A DNA stretch of 64,000 nucleotides from a virus. The notes below the pieces were generated by a model. The model was not told where the DNA came from. It searched no databases and worked only from the letters and a program-made list of their open reading frames with translations. The first letter of the stretch is position 1. Each line of letters starts with the position of its first letter. The translations under genes and the position numbers were made by a program. Of the stretch, positions 40,634 to 49,444 are shown piece by piece. Where the stretch lies: positions 1-64,000 of the IMG/VR virus record IMGVR_UViG_3300034375_003113. One strand, given 5' to 3'.

Positions 40634-41697
40634 ACGTTGTTGTCGTTAGCTTCTATGTAAATTGACTTTAAGTATTCCTTTAACTTTGTTTTGTTTATAT
40701 CTGTTTCTAATTGATCTACATAATTATTTAGGAATGTAACTGTATCTTCGCCCATTTCTAATATGTCTTCTCTTACGCTAGCTTTAATATCAGAATAATC
40801 CTCTACAATATTTAAATCATGTACACTTATCTCATTATACAACCTTTCTACAAATTTGTCAAATAGCTCGTTATCTGTTTTCTGTAAAACGATTAATTTA
40901 ATAAAGTGTTCGTTGTATGGTTGTATGTCAAAATTTTTATAGTCATGTTTTTTATCATCATATATTATCTTTTTGTGTATAGTTAGAGGGTTAATAACTC
41001 TTTCTATTTCTCTTGTTTCTGTATCAAAGATATGAAAACCTTTAGGGTCTTGGTAATCTGACCATGTCATCTCATATTGAGCACCATTGTAGTGTATCTG
41101 ACCATCATCTGTATGTTTATGAAAGTGTCCTGATATTACTCTATCATATCTACTAAAATCTGATTTTGATAAACCGTGTTCATTGATTACGCCATTTTGC
41201 ATTTCTACACCTTTGACTTCTAAATGGCCCATTACAATTTCTGCTTTTGCTGTTCTTAACGTTTCCATAGAGTGATCGTAGTTGTCATCACAAATCCAAG
41301 GTACAAATAATATAGGTGTACCATCAAACTCTACAACAGTTGATTTAGTATAGATAAATGGTTCGTGTACTTTATCAAATGATGAGTATAGATTTTCTAT
41401 AGCATTTACGTTGTTTGTATTTTTAAAATAGGTATCGTGGTTACCTATAATGATATGTGTATCAATCTTTTCTTTATATAATCTATCCCAAAATTGTTCT
41501 CTAAAAATAGAAGCAGTTTGAAAGTTAATAAACTTTCTTCTATCTACAACATCACCTAAATGTACCAATGTATTAATATTGTTTTCTTTTAGGTATGGAA
41601 AAAAGATTTCATTATAAAATCTAAGCTGATATTTTCTAAACGCTTCGCTGTCATTACGAACACCGAAGTGTGTATCATTCAATAGTGCGATCTTCAT
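40630..41697 (-). CDS. 47: gp47 recombination nuclease subunit (Mre11-like)
   Basis: The 355-residue protein carries the metallophosphoesterase motifs NDTHFG at 7-12, LGDVVDRR, GNHDTYF and SGHFHKHT. It matches T4 gp47 (339) in length and context. It is the nuclease partner of gp46. The start shares one base with the stop of gp55. It is probably read through from the gp55 promoter. Confidence 0.94.
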   Translation of the reverse strand: MKIALLNDTHFGVRNDSEAFRKYQLRFYNEIFFPYLKENNINTLVHLGDVVDRRKFINFQTASIFREQFWDRLYKEKIDTHIIIGNHDTYFKNTNNVNAIENLYSSFDKVHEPFIYTKSTVVEFDGTPILFVPWICDDNYDHSMETLRTAKAEIVMGHLEVKGVEMQNGVINEHGLSKSDFSRYDRVISGHFHKHTDDGQIHYNGAQYEMTWSDYQDPKGFHIFDTETREIERVINPLTIHKKIIYDDKKHDYKNFDIQPYNEHFIKLIVLQKTDNELFDKFVERLYNEISVHDLNIVEDYSDIKASVREDILEMGEDTVTFLNNYVDQLETDINKTKLKEYLKSIYIEANDNNV

Positions 41698-42245
41698 TAT
41701 ACGTCTAAAACACTTGTATAGGTTCTTTTTTTTCTTTTCTTTATTTTAATTTCGTTCTTTTGTGGTTCTTCAGTTGATGGTTTATTCTTTCTTAAAAATT
41801 CTAAAAACTGGTTTTTGTAATCGTTGTTTGTATCACCAGGTAGTACAGAAAATTCATCTATACCTCCTTGTTCTATCATTTTATATTTAATGTTAGTTTG
41901 TTTTTTCTCTTTCTGTATTCTTCTAATAAAAGCATAATATATTATTTGCGTAAAGTAAGCAAAAGGATTATTAGACTTTGCAGGATTAAAGTTTTTAAGA
42001 TATTGTAAACAGTTTTCTATACCATCAGAAATCATATCATCTCTAAATGTATAGTTAATAAAATTAGGTCTGTAAGATAAGTGATTCGCAATCTTTAAAA
42101 AACATTCACCTATGTAATTAGTGACAGGTGGTGCTTTTCTTTTTCTTTTTTCTGCCTTATCACACTTATCCTTATACTCTATCATCGCCTGTAGAAACTT
42201 TTTGTTATCTACATAATGTGCTGATCTTTTTCTAGTTTTAGTCAT
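41697..42245 (-). CDS. 55: gp55 late sigma factor
   Basis: The 182-residue protein matches T4 gp55 (185): YVDNKKFLQAMIEYK near the N-terminus, DDMISDGIENCLQYLKNFNPAKSNNPFAYFTQIIYYAFIRRIQKEKKQ in the sigma-2-like region, and a short C-terminus where T4 has its gp45-binding tail (here TYTSVLDV). Gp55 directs RNA polymerase to TATAAATA promoters, which are present throughout this window. The promoter upstream predicts a leaderless mRNA. Confidence 0.92.
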   Translation of the reverse strand: MTKTRKRSAHYVDNKKFLQAMIEYKDKCDKAEKRKRKAPPVTNYIGECFLKIANHLSYRPNFINYTFRDDMISDGIENCLQYLKNFNPAKSNNPFAYFTQIIYYAFIRRIQKEKKQTNIKYKMIEQGGIDEFSVLPGDTNNDYKNQFLEFLRKNKPSTEEPQKNEIKIKKRKKRTYTSVLDV

Positions 42246-42251
42246 AGTTTA

Positions 42252-42279
42252 ATTATATCACATTCTTTGTTATTGTCAA
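42252..42279 (-). promoter_or_regulatory. Sigma70-like promoter at the gp55 start, predicted leaderless
   Basis: Minus strand TTGACA (42274-42279), 16 nt, TATAAT (42252-42257). TAAACT separates it from the gp55 ATG, so +1 coincides with the A of the start codon. Confidence 0.75.
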
Positions 42280-42286
42280 GGACCTA

Positions 42287-42532
42287 TCACATCATCCAGT
42301 TATATATTGCTCTTAAAGCAAGCAGTAAATACATAAGTTCCATTAATGCTCTAGGTATATCTTTATCTTTTATGCCCATGTATATCCATATTGTACAGGA
42401 TACTGTAGCAATTGCCCAACCCACCCATTGTGTGTTAGGGTCTGCATTTGAGAGTATGTAGGCACCTATCATAGCGAGTATGAAACCCAGCCATCTCATG
42501 CCATCTAGTCTTTTGTAAAATCTAATCTTCAT
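42287..42532 (-). CDS. Small three-helix membrane protein
   Basis: The 81-residue protein has hydrophobic segments at about 14-27, 36-51 and 62-80, with the pattern DPNTQWVGWAIATVSCTIWIYMGIKDKDIPRALMELMYLLLAL. Similar sequences occur in marine T4-like phages by memory. The short three-helix bundle recalls half-transporters (SemiSWEET/PnuC-like), but that is a loose resemblance. Function unknown. Confidence 0.7.
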   Translation of the reverse strand: MKIRFYKRLDGMRWLGFILAMIGAYILSNADPNTQWVGWAIATVSCTIWIYMGIKDKDIPRALMELMYLLLALRAIYNWMM

Positions 42533-42538
42533 TGGTGC

Positions 42539-42567
42539 TTGACATAATCTAATTCTGTTGTTATAAT
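42539..42567 (+). promoter_or_regulatory. Plus-strand consensus sigma70-like promoter
   Basis: TTGACA (42539-42544), 17 nt, TATAAT (42562-42567), both perfect, on the strand opposite to every gene. Predicted +1 near 42574; it would read antisense into the Sm-like gene at 42606-43073. Confidence 0.55.
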
Positions 42568-42605
42568 ACCCATGTGGGTTGTTACCGAGAATACCTAGCT
42601 ACCCT

Positions 42606-43073
42606 CTAGTGCAACTTCTTTGAAGGCATTTTAAGTAAGTCAGCGACTTCTTTTATATCATCTTTTGTTATATCATTCTCATAATTGGAAGCGGCGTTAT
42701 CTAACTCCTCTTCCGACATTTCTCTTTCAATAAATCCTGGTAAGGCCTGTTTTGCGTGTTCTAGTGAGTGTGAAAGATCACTATATCTTTTAGTAAATGC
42801 TGGTGTGGCATTGCATATTGTAATAATTTTATCAACAGGAATAGTAACTATTTTCTCATCTGTAAAACCAACCCATTTTACTAGTGCAATATAATCAGAT
42901 ATACCTTGTTCAGTAATACGAGGTACGTATTTGATTAGCATAGGTTCTTGTAACCTTAATAGTTTAGAGTTTTCAGGTAGTTGATTTTTATGTAAAGGAA
43001 ACTTACAACAGATTTCCTCTCCAGAAACCAGTCTGATTATCTTAACCTGTTTATCTTCAGTACGATTAATCAT
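42606..43073 (-). CDS. Sm-like protein, paralogue of 27289-27585
   Basis: The 155-residue protein begins MINRTEDKQVKIIRLVSGEEICCKF, an Sm-like first strand pair shared with the gene next to regA. Beta-strand sequence follows (LRLQEPMLIKYVPRITE, DYIALVKWVGF, KIVTIPVDKIITI), then a helical, acidic C-terminal extension of about 55 residues. RNA binding is inferred from the short motif only. A plus-strand promoter just downstream could make an antisense RNA to it. Confidence 0.65.
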   Translation of the reverse strand: MINRTEDKQVKIIRLVSGEEICCKFPLHKNQLPENSKLLRLQEPMLIKYVPRITEQGISDYIALVKWVGFTDEKIVTIPVDKIITICNATPAFTKRYSDLSHSLEHAKQALPGFIEREMSEEELDNAASNYENDITKDDIKEVADLLKMPSKKLH

Positions 43074-43077
43074 ATAA

Positions 43078-43539
43078 CTATTTATCTTTCTTAAGCGTTA
43101 GTATGGCACAATGAGAGCCGCCAGTATGTTGAATTATATCGTATTGTTCTATAGCACATTGTTTAAAAGCCTTCATATTATAATAACCTTTGTTTGTATT
43201 CTTATCTTTTTCACCTGGTATGTAATCATGGAATACAATTTTAAAAGAGTCCTTTGTACGTTTAAGTATTTCTTCACAATCACCTTTACCTATAGAGCCA
43301 TCAATGAAAACAAAATCAAAGTCATAATGTAGATAGTCATTCCAATAATCTTTGCTTTCACATATAAATCTGTTTATATCTATATTATATTCAAATATAT
43401 CGTTTCTGTCAATGGAGTACACCTCACAATTTAGTTTTAAAGCTGCGGAACTTTTGCCCGTACCTGTACCTATCTCTAATGCCTTTTTACAGCCATTGCT
43501 TTCTTGTAATAAAAACTTAAAGTCTTCGTCTGAAATCAT
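43078..43539 (-). CDS. Class I SAM-dependent methyltransferase-like protein
   Basis: The 153-residue protein has the SAM-binding motif ALEIGTGTGKSSAAL (about 20-34), then an acidic YSIDRND strand and FDFVFIDGSIGKGDC, as in small O-methyltransferases. FHDYIPGEKDKNTNKGYYNMKAFK follows. The HDY is characteristic of the class with a His/Asp pair. Substrate unknown. It overlaps uvsW by ATGA, suggesting co-translation. Confidence 0.7.
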   Translation of the reverse strand: MISDEDFKFLLQESNGCKKALEIGTGTGKSSAALKLNCEVYSIDRNDIFEYNIDINRFICESKDYWNDYLHYDFDFVFIDGSIGKGDCEEILKRTKDSFKIVFHDYIPGEKDKNTNKGYYNMKAFKQCAIEQYDIIQHTGGSHCAILTLKKDK

Positions 43540-44999
43540 TTTAAATCCACGCTGTGTATTTCATAGTCAAAGCCTTCTCTATTATAGATGTTAACTCTTT
43601 CCTGAAAGTGTGTTAATGTGAAGTTCTTTTTATCTTTGTATGTAAGGTCGTCTGAAATATCATAGACTGTAGCAGACTGTTTCTTATCGCCGACACGAAG
43701 CCCACGTCCTATAGATTGTAATATTCTTATAGGTGATTTACTAGGGCTACTAAAAACAATATTGTGTAAATTACGAATATTGATACCAGTGCTAAAGGTG
43801 CCGAAAGAAGCGATAATAATTGCGTTATCCGACTTTTCTGTAATGGCTCTGATTTTTTCTCTATCATTTGTTTCAGTTCCCCCATAAACGAAAAACACTT
43901 TTCGCTTTGGGTCTACTTTTTCTTTAATTAATTTATATAAAATCTCTCCGTGTTTTTCAACAAGTTGAAATAGACACAATGTATTACCATTAAGTGCTAA
44001 GGTTAGATTTCGTATGTATTTATTACGAGCATTATTTTGAGTTAAGTATTCTAGTTCTTCAAAGTATTTTACACCATATACTTTTTTAGCTTCTGTTTCA
44101 GGATACTTTAAGTTCAGACATTTTATTTTTAGATTTGCAAGTTGTTTTCTTTCAATCAATTCTGAAGTAGATACAACCTTGTTGACCATACCAAATAGAC
44201 CTGTCAATACTAACTTGTGTGTTTTACTATCATCTAACGTACCTGTAAGACCTATTCTATATTTACAATCTGTTAGTTTAGTCATTATCTTTGTCAATGA
44301 TACAGCCTTAAATAAGTGTGCCTCGTCACCTATAACTGCACCATAGTCTTCAAAAAATTGTTTAGGCATTTTGTATAGTGATTGCCATGTTGATACTACT
44401 ATACGTTTATCTTCATCTATATCATAACCATGATATTTTCTACTGACATTTGTTTCTACATCAAAACCATAGTCTTTAAAATCTTTGTATAATTGTTCTA
44501 CTAATGATGTTGTTGGCACAATGATTAGAATATTGTTGTTTATCATATTCATATAGTGCCTGACAAGCATGTATATAATAAGTGATTTACCAGAGGCAGT
44601 CGGAGATAAAACTAGACCTCTTTCATATTCTAATGCAAACTTAAAAGCCTTAATTTGATAGTCCCTCGGAGTGATAGACAGATCGTAAGACTTGATTAAG
44701 CCGTCTATATCGGCGGCTGTGACGTTGCTATGTGCAAGGATTTCACTAGATTCGACTATATGTACATCTTTCTTCTTACACCAGTCTTTTAGATAAGGAT
44801 ATAATCCAACATATAATTGACCTGTAGCATACGAGTATAACCGTATTTTACCATCCCAAACTCTATTACGAAATTGAGGTGTAAACTTGTAACCAGGTAC
44901 TTCAAACGAGAAATAATCTGATAACTCTCTACGGATGCTTGCGTCTGCGTCAATACGTAGGTACACGTCATTGACCTTGTCAACTATGATGTTTTGCAT
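43536..44999 (-). CDS. uvsW: UvsW helicase
   Basis: The 487-residue SF2 helicase has an N-terminal small domain (about 1-100), Walker A PTASGKS at 133-139 and DEAH in VIGDEAHLF. GLTGTLDD (motif III-like), SFGTFSTGINIRNLHNIVF and QSIGRGLR (motif VI) complete the set. UvsW unwinds recombination intermediates and R-loops and controls the switch to recombination-dependent replication. Length agrees with T4 UvsW (503). Upstream lies uvsY, as in T4. Confidence 0.94.
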   Translation of the reverse strand: MQNIIVDKVNDVYLRIDADASIRRELSDYFSFEVPGYKFTPQFRNRVWDGKIRLYSYATGQLYVGLYPYLKDWCKKKDVHIVESSEILAHSNVTAADIDGLIKSYDLSITPRDYQIKAFKFALEYERGLVLSPTASGKSLIIYMLVRHYMNMINNNILIIVPTTSLVEQLYKDFKDYGFDVETNVSRKYHGYDIDEDKRIVVSTWQSLYKMPKQFFEDYGAVIGDEAHLFKAVSLTKIMTKLTDCKYRIGLTGTLDDSKTHKLVLTGLFGMVNKVVSTSELIERKQLANLKIKCLNLKYPETEAKKVYGVKYFEELEYLTQNNARNKYIRNLTLALNGNTLCLFQLVEKHGEILYKLIKEKVDPKRKVFFVYGGTETNDREKIRAITEKSDNAIIIASFGTFSTGINIRNLHNIVFSSPSKSPIRILQSIGRGLRVGDKKQSATVYDISDDLTYKDKKNFTLTHFQERVNIYNREGFDYEIHSVDLK

Positions 45000-45000
45000 T

Positions 45001-45429
45001 TTAGATTACGCCAGATGTAAACTTACGCCAGTCTATAGCGTTCTTTATTTGAAAACCACGATTAGAAATAATCTTAACTGTTCTATCTAGGTAGTCAACA
45101 ACACTTTGTATATAAGTTACTTTTTGATCTAACTTAATAAGTTCATCATCTGATTTAAGATATTTGTCAACATCTTGTTTTAATATTTTTAAATTAAAAG
45201 GTTTTACTTGATACACACTAGGGTCTGCCTTGCCTGTATAGTATTCCCATTTTTCTCTTGTTAATCTTGCCAAGTCTTGCTCAGCCTTCTTCAATAGATT
45301 AGTATATTGATTATGAAACTTCATATACTTGTTGTGTAGTTGTGGTGTTTTTAATGATTCTAAATCAAGTTCAGTATCATTTATTTTTAGGTCTTCATCG
45401 GCGAGTGCCTGTAGTTCGTCAAATGTCAT
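45001..45429 (-). CDS. uvsY: UvsY recombination mediator
   Basis: The 142-residue protein (T4 137) follows the UvsY pattern: MTFDELQALADEDLKINDTELDLESLKTPQLHNKYMKFHNQYT, then REKWEYYTGKADPSVY and a C-terminal ISNRGFQIKNAIDWRKFTSG. UvsY loads UvsX on gp32-coated single-stranded DNA. The start has GGAGATATTATG. It lies one base from uvsW, which it probably shares a transcript with. Confidence 0.93.
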   Translation of the reverse strand: MTFDELQALADEDLKINDTELDLESLKTPQLHNKYMKFHNQYTNLLKKAEQDLARLTREKWEYYTGKADPSVYQVKPFNLKILKQDVDKYLKSDDELIKLDQKVTYIQSVVDYLDRTVKIISNRGFQIKNAIDWRKFTSGVI

Positions 45430-45459
45430 AATATCTCCATTATATTGTTATAGTATATA

Positions 45460-47025
45460 TTAAGTTAATAAGTCTGGGATTTCATATGCCTTATCAATAC
45501 CTTTTTTTAATTCCGTTTGCATCCTTCTATCTAACTCGTTTGGTGACTTATAGTTAGGGTCGTAAAATTCTTCTAGTTCAGGAAATACATCAAACAAATG
45601 TGATTCCCATTTAGTGCCTACATAGTACCTGTCTTGTTGCAACAAGTATTGAAATGTATCTTGTATATTTACATCTGAATCAGGTTTCTTTTCTAATGCA
45701 GCTACAATATCGGGAAACTTTGAATATTTTATTATTAAATCATCTTTTATTTTTTTAGGTAAATTATGTACTGCAAAATGTTTTGGGTTTTCTAACATAG
45801 CCCAATTGATTTGATCTATAACAGGATTGTCTTTGCACCAATCTATAACTTCATAAAATCTCATAACACTTAAAAAAGAAACTAGACCATTGAAATCTAC
45901 AACTGCATTAGGATATTTTTTGATTTTTTCTATATTGTCAACTAGTTCAGGCCAATCTGTTCTTCTTCTCATATACTCAATAGTTTTACCTACACCATCT
46001 ACAGAACCAACCATAGTTACAAGTTTAAAATGGGGTATATACTTAAACATATTATGTTTACCTCTTGCCATTTTTGTCATGTTTGTTTGAAATTTTATAA
46101 TAATTTCTTTTGAATCGCCACTATCTATTAAGGCCTGTAACATCTCATATTGTCTTTTCATAATAAGTGGTTCACCACCTATAATTTTTATACTACGTGT
46201 GTAAGGTGCTAATTCTAATATTTGTTCTATAGAACCTGGAGTATTATCTTCTAATACTTTCTTTAGTTTTTTACCTACTAATTTATATTTTGATTTTAAT
46301 TCGTTTGATTCTTGTATACCAACACCTGCGTTTTCTTCAGTCCATATTTCATTGTTCCATACACCACTTTCTGCTACTTTCATTCTTGTAGTTGAGTTAG
46401 CATGAAGACACATAAAACAATCTAAATTACACTCTGAGCCATATATCTTTAATTGTATTTCTAATACCCTTCTATCAAGTTTATATTCACCTGTTTTTCT
46501 AAATCTATCTGCTATGTGCTCAATGTCGTCCCAGAACCAATGATTATTTGTGTGAATTTTTAAACAATTTGTTCTTCTGGATCTGCCATATTTTTCTTCA
46601 TCTGTAACACATCTTGTACAAAGTTTTTTAGTCCATTTTAAAGGATCTTTTTGTTCCTTTATAGGTGTTGTCATTTCTTTTCTCAATACATTCATATAAG
46701 CACTTTTGTGCATCCAATCTTTTAAAGAAGTATTTTTTATGGTACTAACTTTATCAGGTTCTGCAAAACAACACGCTTGATATCTACCATCTATTTCGTT
46801 ATATAATTGTGTAAAAGGTATACCACACCAAAATATTTCTTTACTTTTTGCTTGTTCTACTATTGATCCTTTTTCAGCAGCTTTCTTTTTGCCAAGCTCT
46901 GACATGTTTTCAGGTCGCCACCATTCTGTAGTGTTGACGTTACCTGGCATTGATAGGTCGCCTGGACCACCTCTTGTCATATATTCGGGAAGTTTTAAAT
47001 CTCTAGGTCTTACACGTACTGTCAT
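45460..47025 (-). CDS. Radical SAM protein with N-terminal auxiliary-cluster-like Cys region
   Basis: The 521-residue protein has two Cys regions. Residues 65-150 (FWCGIPFTQLYNEIDGRYQACCF, KLCTRCVTDE) resemble a twitch/SPASM-type auxiliary cluster. C199, C203 and C206 in ECNLDCFMC are the radical SAM CxxxCxxC motif, followed by IKIIGGEPLIMK (the GGEP strand) and KFQTNMTK. Placing the auxiliary-like region first is unusual. It is coded among late and recombination genes between uvsY and the tube-like protein. Substrate unknown. Confidence 0.8.
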   Translation of the reverse strand: MTVRVRPRDLKLPEYMTRGGPGDLSMPGNVNTTEWWRPENMSELGKKKAAEKGSIVEQAKSKEIFWCGIPFTQLYNEIDGRYQACCFAEPDKVSTIKNTSLKDWMHKSAYMNVLRKEMTTPIKEQKDPLKWTKKLCTRCVTDEEKYGRSRRTNCLKIHTNNHWFWDDIEHIADRFRKTGEYKLDRRVLEIQLKIYGSECNLDCFMCLHANSTTRMKVAESGVWNNEIWTEENAGVGIQESNELKSKYKLVGKKLKKVLEDNTPGSIEQILELAPYTRSIKIIGGEPLIMKRQYEMLQALIDSGDSKEIIIKFQTNMTKMARGKHNMFKYIPHFKLVTMVGSVDGVGKTIEYMRRRTDWPELVDNIEKIKKYPNAVVDFNGLVSFLSVMRFYEVIDWCKDNPVIDQINWAMLENPKHFAVHNLPKKIKDDLIIKYSKFPDIVAALEKKPDSDVNIQDTFQYLLQQDRYYVGTKWESHLFDVFPELEEFYDPNYKSPNELDRRMQTELKKGIDKAYEIPDLLT

Positions 47026-47044
47026 AATATTATATATGTTATAA

Positions 47045-47671
47045 TTAAGTAGTTGTTTCTAATGTGTCACTACCACTTACATTAGCAAACTCATAAAGTT
47101 TATATTGAAACGTTACACTTGCTGTTAAGTAATTTACATCTGTTGCTTGTTGATTGTAATCTAAACCAGATAATGATATTGGGTAAATATCTCTAAAACG
47201 TACTTCTATATTTGAATTGTTTTTACTTGTTAATATAAACAATGTAGCGTCTGAATACAAACCACCATCATCTGAAGTTTGTTTTACAACTTGTCCCAAT
47301 TCTTTATTGTAAGTTTCGCTTGTTGTTGTAGGATATCTGTCTGATCCTGCAGCCTGTAATGATCTAAATTGTGAATGATCTTTAGGAAATCCAAGACCAG
47401 TCATCCAACCATGTATCTCTCTATAGTTTTCTAAATTTTCATCTACTAAAAACTGTATGTTTAATGTATCGTAATCTAGTTTATCACCAGGTATAGGTAT
47501 ATCTTTAAAAGGTGTAGCTTGTGCTGATGAACCTAGTGTAATACCAGGCACATTTGCTGTAGTACAAAAATATTCTACTTTAGGTAACTTGATTATAGAA
47601 AACTTAAACTGTGTAGGACTAGCATAGTCCAGTTTAGTTGGTTGTCTAGTGTATGAGTTTGTTACTGTCAT
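47045..47671 (-). CDS. Tail tube-fold protein, gp3- or gp19-like
   Basis: The 208-residue protein has features of the tail tube fold: PTQFKFSIIKLPKVEYFCTTANVPGITLG near the start, then PFKDIPIPGDKLDYDTLNIQFLVDENLENYREIHGWMTGLG, and a C-terminus VNYLTASVTFQYKLYEF. Gp19 has similar elements at 54480-55007, so this is a diverged paralogue. In cyanophages a tail completion protein (gp3) is encoded beside gp23, and I lean to that role. Confidence 0.65.
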   Translation of the reverse strand: MTVTNSYTRQPTKLDYASPTQFKFSIIKLPKVEYFCTTANVPGITLGSSAQATPFKDIPIPGDKLDYDTLNIQFLVDENLENYREIHGWMTGLGFPKDHSQFRSLQAAGSDRYPTTTSETYNKELGQVVKQTSDDGGLYSDATLFILTSKNNSNIEVRFRDIYPISLSGLDYNQQATDVNYLTASVTFQYKLYEFANVSGSDTLETTT

Positions 47672-47675
47672 ACAG

Positions 47676-47915
47676 CTATTTATCTGTTTGTTTATCTACT
47701 TCTTGCCATTCTTTTTCTGTAGCTTGTTTTTCTAGTTGTTTTTCAGGTTCAGTTAAAACAATTTCTTTTTGTTCTACTTTTTTAATTTTTTCTTCTAATT
47801 CTTCTAATACATTTGGCTTAGGATTTAAATAATTAAGACCTAATGCTAATAACGTAATAATACTACCTACTACTAATATTCCTAGAAGCTCTTTAAATGG
47901 TGTTTTTTTCAACAT
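47676..47915 (-). CDS. Small membrane protein with coiled-coil tail
   Basis: From the ATG at 47915 the protein is 79 residues; a start at 47957 would add 14. It has one hydrophobic segment (LLGILVVGSIITLLALGLNYL) and then a Pro/Glu/Lys coiled-coil-like tail (EELEEKIKKVEQKEIVL). It directly follows the gp23 terminator. A CATAAATA box at 47968-47975 could be a late promoter variant. Function unknown. Confidence 0.6.
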   Translation of the reverse strand: MLKKTPFKELLGILVVGSIITLLALGLNYLNPKPNVLEELEEKIKKVEQKEIVLTEPEKQLEKQATEKEWQEVDKQTDK

Positions 47916-47977
47916 GGGTATTTCTTTATAAATTGTTATTCTTTCAGTATAAAACATAATCTACTTTTATTTATGCT

Positions 47978-48004
47978 AAAAAAAAAGGGCGCCGAAGCGC
48001 CCTT
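47978..48004 (-). terminator. Strong rho-independent terminator after gp23
   Basis: AAGGGCGC and GCGCCCTT form an 8-bp GC-rich stem around a TTCG tetraloop. The mRNA strand then carries a run of nine Ts counting the two in the stem. This is a textbook intrinsic terminator and sits 24 nt after the major capsid gene. Confidence 0.93.
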
Positions 48005-48028
48005 CTTAAATTTGTTTCTCAACAAATA

Positions 48029-49405
48029 TTACATGATGTTCGTAACTTGAACACGTCTGTAGTATCTGTTAGCGTTGATTGCACCAACACCGTCAGCAGT
48101 AATATTTCCTGACGCAGAAGCACCAGCAAATGGATTAGCAACCATACCGTATCTAGTTTTGAAACCGATTTTCGGTTGGAAGTTATCCTGACCTACTGCT
48201 CTAACCATTTGTAGAGGTACATACGGACAATAGAATAAACCAGCGTCGTATGGAGAAGTTCCTTTGTAACCAACAACGTAGTACTGTTTAGTAGGTGACG
48301 CATTGCTTGCCATGTTAGCAGCATATGGGTCAATGTAAACTTTGTACTTACCATTTAATACACCAGCAAAAGTATTACCAGTATCGTCAATGTTTAAGTT
48401 GTTGTTTAATGCAGGAGTGTAATCCAAAACACCCGCCATTTGTAATGCAGAGGCAACATCTGAAGAACAGATAATCATGTTACCTTTTCCTCTTCTGGTT
48501 CTCTGAGCGATTGTGTTTGCATCTCTCTCTAGTTGGAACATAAGACCTTTGAATCTTTCAACAGACCATCTACCATTAGAGTCTGTGTCAAGGTCAAATA
48601 TACCAGCAGTTGTTGTGTTAATTGCAGCGTGTGAGTTGTCATTATCAGCAGCACCTACTTCAGCAGTTCTATAAACTGTTCTAACTACTTCTCTGTTGAT
48701 CTCAGCTAAGATTTCAGCAGATAATATGTTAGACAATTCAGTTTCAGCGTCTAAGCCGTGAATTGCTTTAAGGTCCTGTGCTAATTCCATAGTGTACTCA
48801 GCCTTTAATGCTCTGCTTTTCGCAGTTACCGTTGACTTCTCAATTGAGAATGCCATTTCAGCAAATGCGTTAGTGGAAGCATCACCTAGTGCTTCAGCAT
48901 AGTCAGTAGTCATACCAGTACCAGTTGTGTAACCAGTAGAAGTACCGATTGAGTCATTAAGAACAGCTGGGTTTTCACCAGTTTGTGCTGGGCCTGTTTT
49001 AGCATTTACAGATGATCCAGCAGCATTTCTACCACTAAAGTCTGTATCAGCTTCGTCAAAAAGAGCTTCACCACCACTTTGAGAGGCATATCTGCTTCTC
49101 ATTGCGAAGATCAGACCAGTTGGGCCTGACATAGGTTGAACACCAGCGATATCGTATGCGATAAGGTTAGGCATTGCTCTTCTTACTAAGCTAATTAAAA
49201 TAGGATTCCAGTTTTGTATTGAAGAACCTGTTGCGTTAGTTGGCGCAGCTTCTGATAAGAAAGCAGCGTCTTCTTTAAGCGACTTTTCTTGGTTCTCTAA
49301 TATCATTGAAGTAACGGCTCTTTTATAACTATCTTTGACCTCAGGAAGATCAGGATGGTCTAAAACGGGCTGCCACTTGTTTTGCATTGATTCAGATAAA
49401 AACAT
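48029..49405 (-). CDS. 23: gp23 major capsid protein precursor
   Basis: The 458-residue protein matches the T4 gp23 pattern: LVRRAMPNLIAYDIAGVQPMSGPTGLIFAMRSRY, then the RVLAAEI-like region (AEINREVVRTVY) and ERDANTIAQRTRRGKGN, with a conserved KIGFKTRYGMVANPF C-terminal. The N-terminal delta domain should be removed by gp21 after the L-S-E site at 50-52 (FLSE|AAPTN). Length agrees with cyanophage gp23 and is shorter than T4 (521). Confidence 0.96.
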   Translation of the reverse strand: MFLSESMQNKWQPVLDHPDLPEVKDSYKRAVTSMILENQEKSLKEDAAFLSEAAPTNATGSSIQNWNPILISLVRRAMPNLIAYDIAGVQPMSGPTGLIFAMRSRYASQSGGEALFDEADTDFSGRNAAGSSVNAKTGPAQTGENPAVLNDSIGTSTGYTTGTGMTTDYAEALGDASTNAFAEMAFSIEKSTVTAKSRALKAEYTMELAQDLKAIHGLDAETELSNILSAEILAEINREVVRTVYRTAEVGAADNDNSHAAINTTTAGIFDLDTDSNGRWSVERFKGLMFQLERDANTIAQRTRRGKGNMIICSSDVASALQMAGVLDYTPALNNNLNIDDTGNTFAGVLNGKYKVYIDPYAANMASNASPTKQYYVVGYKGTSPYDAGLFYCPYVPLQMVRAVGQDNFQPKIGFKTRYGMVANPFAGASASGNITADGVGAINANRYYRRVQVTNIM

Positions 49406-49425
49406 TTTTCTATCTCTCCTTCTTT

Positions 49426-49441
49426 TTAGTTAATTAACTAA
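49426..49441. repeat. 16-bp palindrome between gp22 and gp23
   Basis: TTAGTTAATTAACTAA is an exact inverted repeat upstream of the gp23 SD. It is too AT-rich for a stable hairpin and could be an operator or chance. Confidence 0.4.
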
Positions 49442-49444
49442 CCC

